From CAZVIK01 sp964627045 (GTDB taxonomy: Bacteria; Acidobacteriota; Terriglobia; Bryobacterales; Bryobacteraceae), in assembly GCA_964627045.1 (NCBI GenBank), contig CAZVIK010000233.1, positions 1-5,784 on the forward strand: 5,784 nt of DNA. Direction: 5' to 3'. Made by a program: the position numbers and the translations under genes. Under the pieces are notes generated by a model that made no database searches, was not told the origin of the DNA, and saw only the letters and a program-made list of their open reading frames with translations. How positions within the stretch are numbered: position 1 is the stretch's first letter; each line of letters opens with the position of its first letter. Positions 4,904 through 5,784 of the stretch are shown here, piece by piece.

Positions 4904-5784
4904 ATGCGCCTGGGAGAGATGCTGGTCGAGCGGCGGCTGCTCGCGCCGGAGGACGTGGAGCGGGCGCTGGAGATCCAGCGGGAACGCGGCGAGAAGCTCG
5001 GCAAGATCCTGGTGGACCTCGGGTTTGTGGCTCAGCGCGACGTGCTGGCCTGTCTGGCCGAGCAGTTGCAGGTTCCGCTGGTGACCATTGACGGCCCTCC
5101 CCCGGCGACGCCCGAGACCGAGGCCATCGCCCCGCGTTTTCTGCGGCAGTGCCGGTTTGTGCCGGTGGCCGCGGAAGGCTCCGTGCTGACCATCGCCATG
5201 GCCGACCCGCTGGACCTGGAGACGGTGGCCGCCGTGCGCAGCGCCACCGGCCTGGCGGTGCGGACGGCGCTGGCGGCCGAACAGGAGATCCTGGACGCGC
5301 GCGACAAGTACTACGGCGAGGAGGAAAAGCCGGCGGGCGAGGTCGAAGGCGAGTCCGCCGAGGCGAGCGAGGACCTGGAACACCTGCGGGACATGGCGAG
5401 CGAAGCGCCGGTGATCCGCCTGGTGAACGCCATGATCGCGCAGGCGGTAGAGAAGCGTTCGAGCGACATCCACATCGAGCCGTTCGAGAAGGAGTTCCGC
5501 GTGCGCTATCGCGTGGATGGGGTCCTGTACAACCAGGAAGCGCCGCCACGCGAGCTGAAGGCCGCCATCATTTCCCGCGTGAAGCTGATGGCCAAGCTGA
5601 ACATCGCCGAGCGGAGGCTGCCGCAGGACGGGCGCATCAAGATCAAGATCCTGGGCCGCGAGGTGGACCTGCGGGTCTCGACGCTGCCGACGCTGTACGG
5701 CGAAAGCGTCGTGATGCGATTGCTGGACCGCTCGGCGGGGGATTTCTACGATCTCCACCGGCTGGGGTTCGTTGAGGGCATGCT
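4904..5784 (+). CDS. gspE: Type II secretion system ATPase GspE, N-terminal part (runs off the right edge)
   Basis: The visible 293 residues are the front part of the GspE/PilB-type cytoplasmic ATPase that powers pseudopilus assembly and protein secretion across the outer membrane. Residues 2-54 are two tandem 24-residue MshEN-like motifs (RLG...Q25 and KLG...Q54, spaced by 5), within a T2SSE N-terminal domain extending to about residue 137. An acidic linker follows (139-160), then the N2 domain with PVIRLVN (169-175), SDIHIEP (187-193), RVRYRVDGVL (199-208), RLPQDGR (238-244) and STLPTLYGESVVMRLL (259-274). Walker A, the Asp box and Walker B would lie just past the edge. The ATG at 4904 follows the previous stop by 3 nt, and GAGGAA at 4889-4894 is its ribosome site. 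The SDIHIEP and YGE signatures favour GspE, but PilB or MshE is not fully excluded without the other secretion genes. Confidence 0.88.
   Translation, partial: MRLGEMLVERRLLAPEDVERALEIQRERGEKLGKILVDLGFVAQRDVLACLAEQLQVPLVTIDGPPPATPETEAIAPRFLRQCRFVPVAAEGSVLTIAMADPLDLETVAAVRSATGLAVRTALAAEQEILDARDKYYGEEEKPAGEVEGESAEASEDLEHLRDMASEAPVIRLVNAMIAQAVEKRSSDIHIEPFEKEFRVRYRVDGVLYNQEAPPRELKAAIISRVKLMAKLNIAERRLPQDGRIKIKILGREVDLRVSTLPTLYGESVVMRLLDRSAGDFYDLHRLGFVEGM

Noticed and set aside
4190..5758. 522-codon minus-strand ORF opposite the anti-sigma, exported-protein and gspE genes
   Set aside because: His/Gln/Arg-rich antisense shadow of high-GC genes; no domain recognisable, and the plus strand is fully explained.
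5149..5775. 208-codon plus-strand ORF overlapping gspE in another frame
   Set aside because: Its translation is low-complexity Gly/Arg/Ala, typical of an out-of-frame reading of GC-rich coding DNA, and the gspE frame has clear family motifs.

Overview
The window is a GC-rich bacterial chromosome segment carrying mostly housekeeping-type genes. An Acidobacteriota (Bryobacter/Solibacter-like) origin is my best guess. It rests on overall style only: high GC, ECF sigma and anti-sigma next to a type II secretion ATPase, and a standalone YbaK protein. No marker gene here proves it.

Left part (1-1602): a minus-strand pair holds folC (folylpolyglutamate/dihydrofolate synthase) followed 7 nt later by the start of a partial membrane-type gene that runs off the left edge. 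Diverging from folC is a 56-residue plus-strand ORF with a good ribosome binding site, encoding an unrecognised small membrane protein.

Middle part (1603-2748): the most intriguing stretch is a self-contained, apparently noncoding transcription unit on the plus strand. An A-rich upstream element, a perfect TTGACA -35 box, a 17-nt spacer and a TAACAT -10 box lead into a strongly foldable RNA of about 137 nt, which ends in a perfect 10-bp terminator hairpin and a T-rich tract. I cannot assign it to a known RNA family. A convergent DUF3800 gene of visibly lower GC runs into it from the other side, and its last codons are the antisense of the RNA terminator.

Right part (2749-5784): a YbaK/EbsC-type aminoacyl-tRNA deacylase gene is followed by an apparent operon. 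It contains an ECF sigma factor, its zinc-finger membrane anti-sigma factor, an exported protein of unknown family, and gspE (type II secretion ATPase, cut by the right edge). Sigma, anti-sigma and exported-protein genes overlap by ATGA, and gspE follows after 3 nt. The exported-protein gene is split by an in-frame amber codon, so it is a recent pseudogene, a sequence error or a readthrough case. The GspE N-terminus carries two tandem 24-residue MshEN-like motifs, which suggests c-di-GMP control of secretion.
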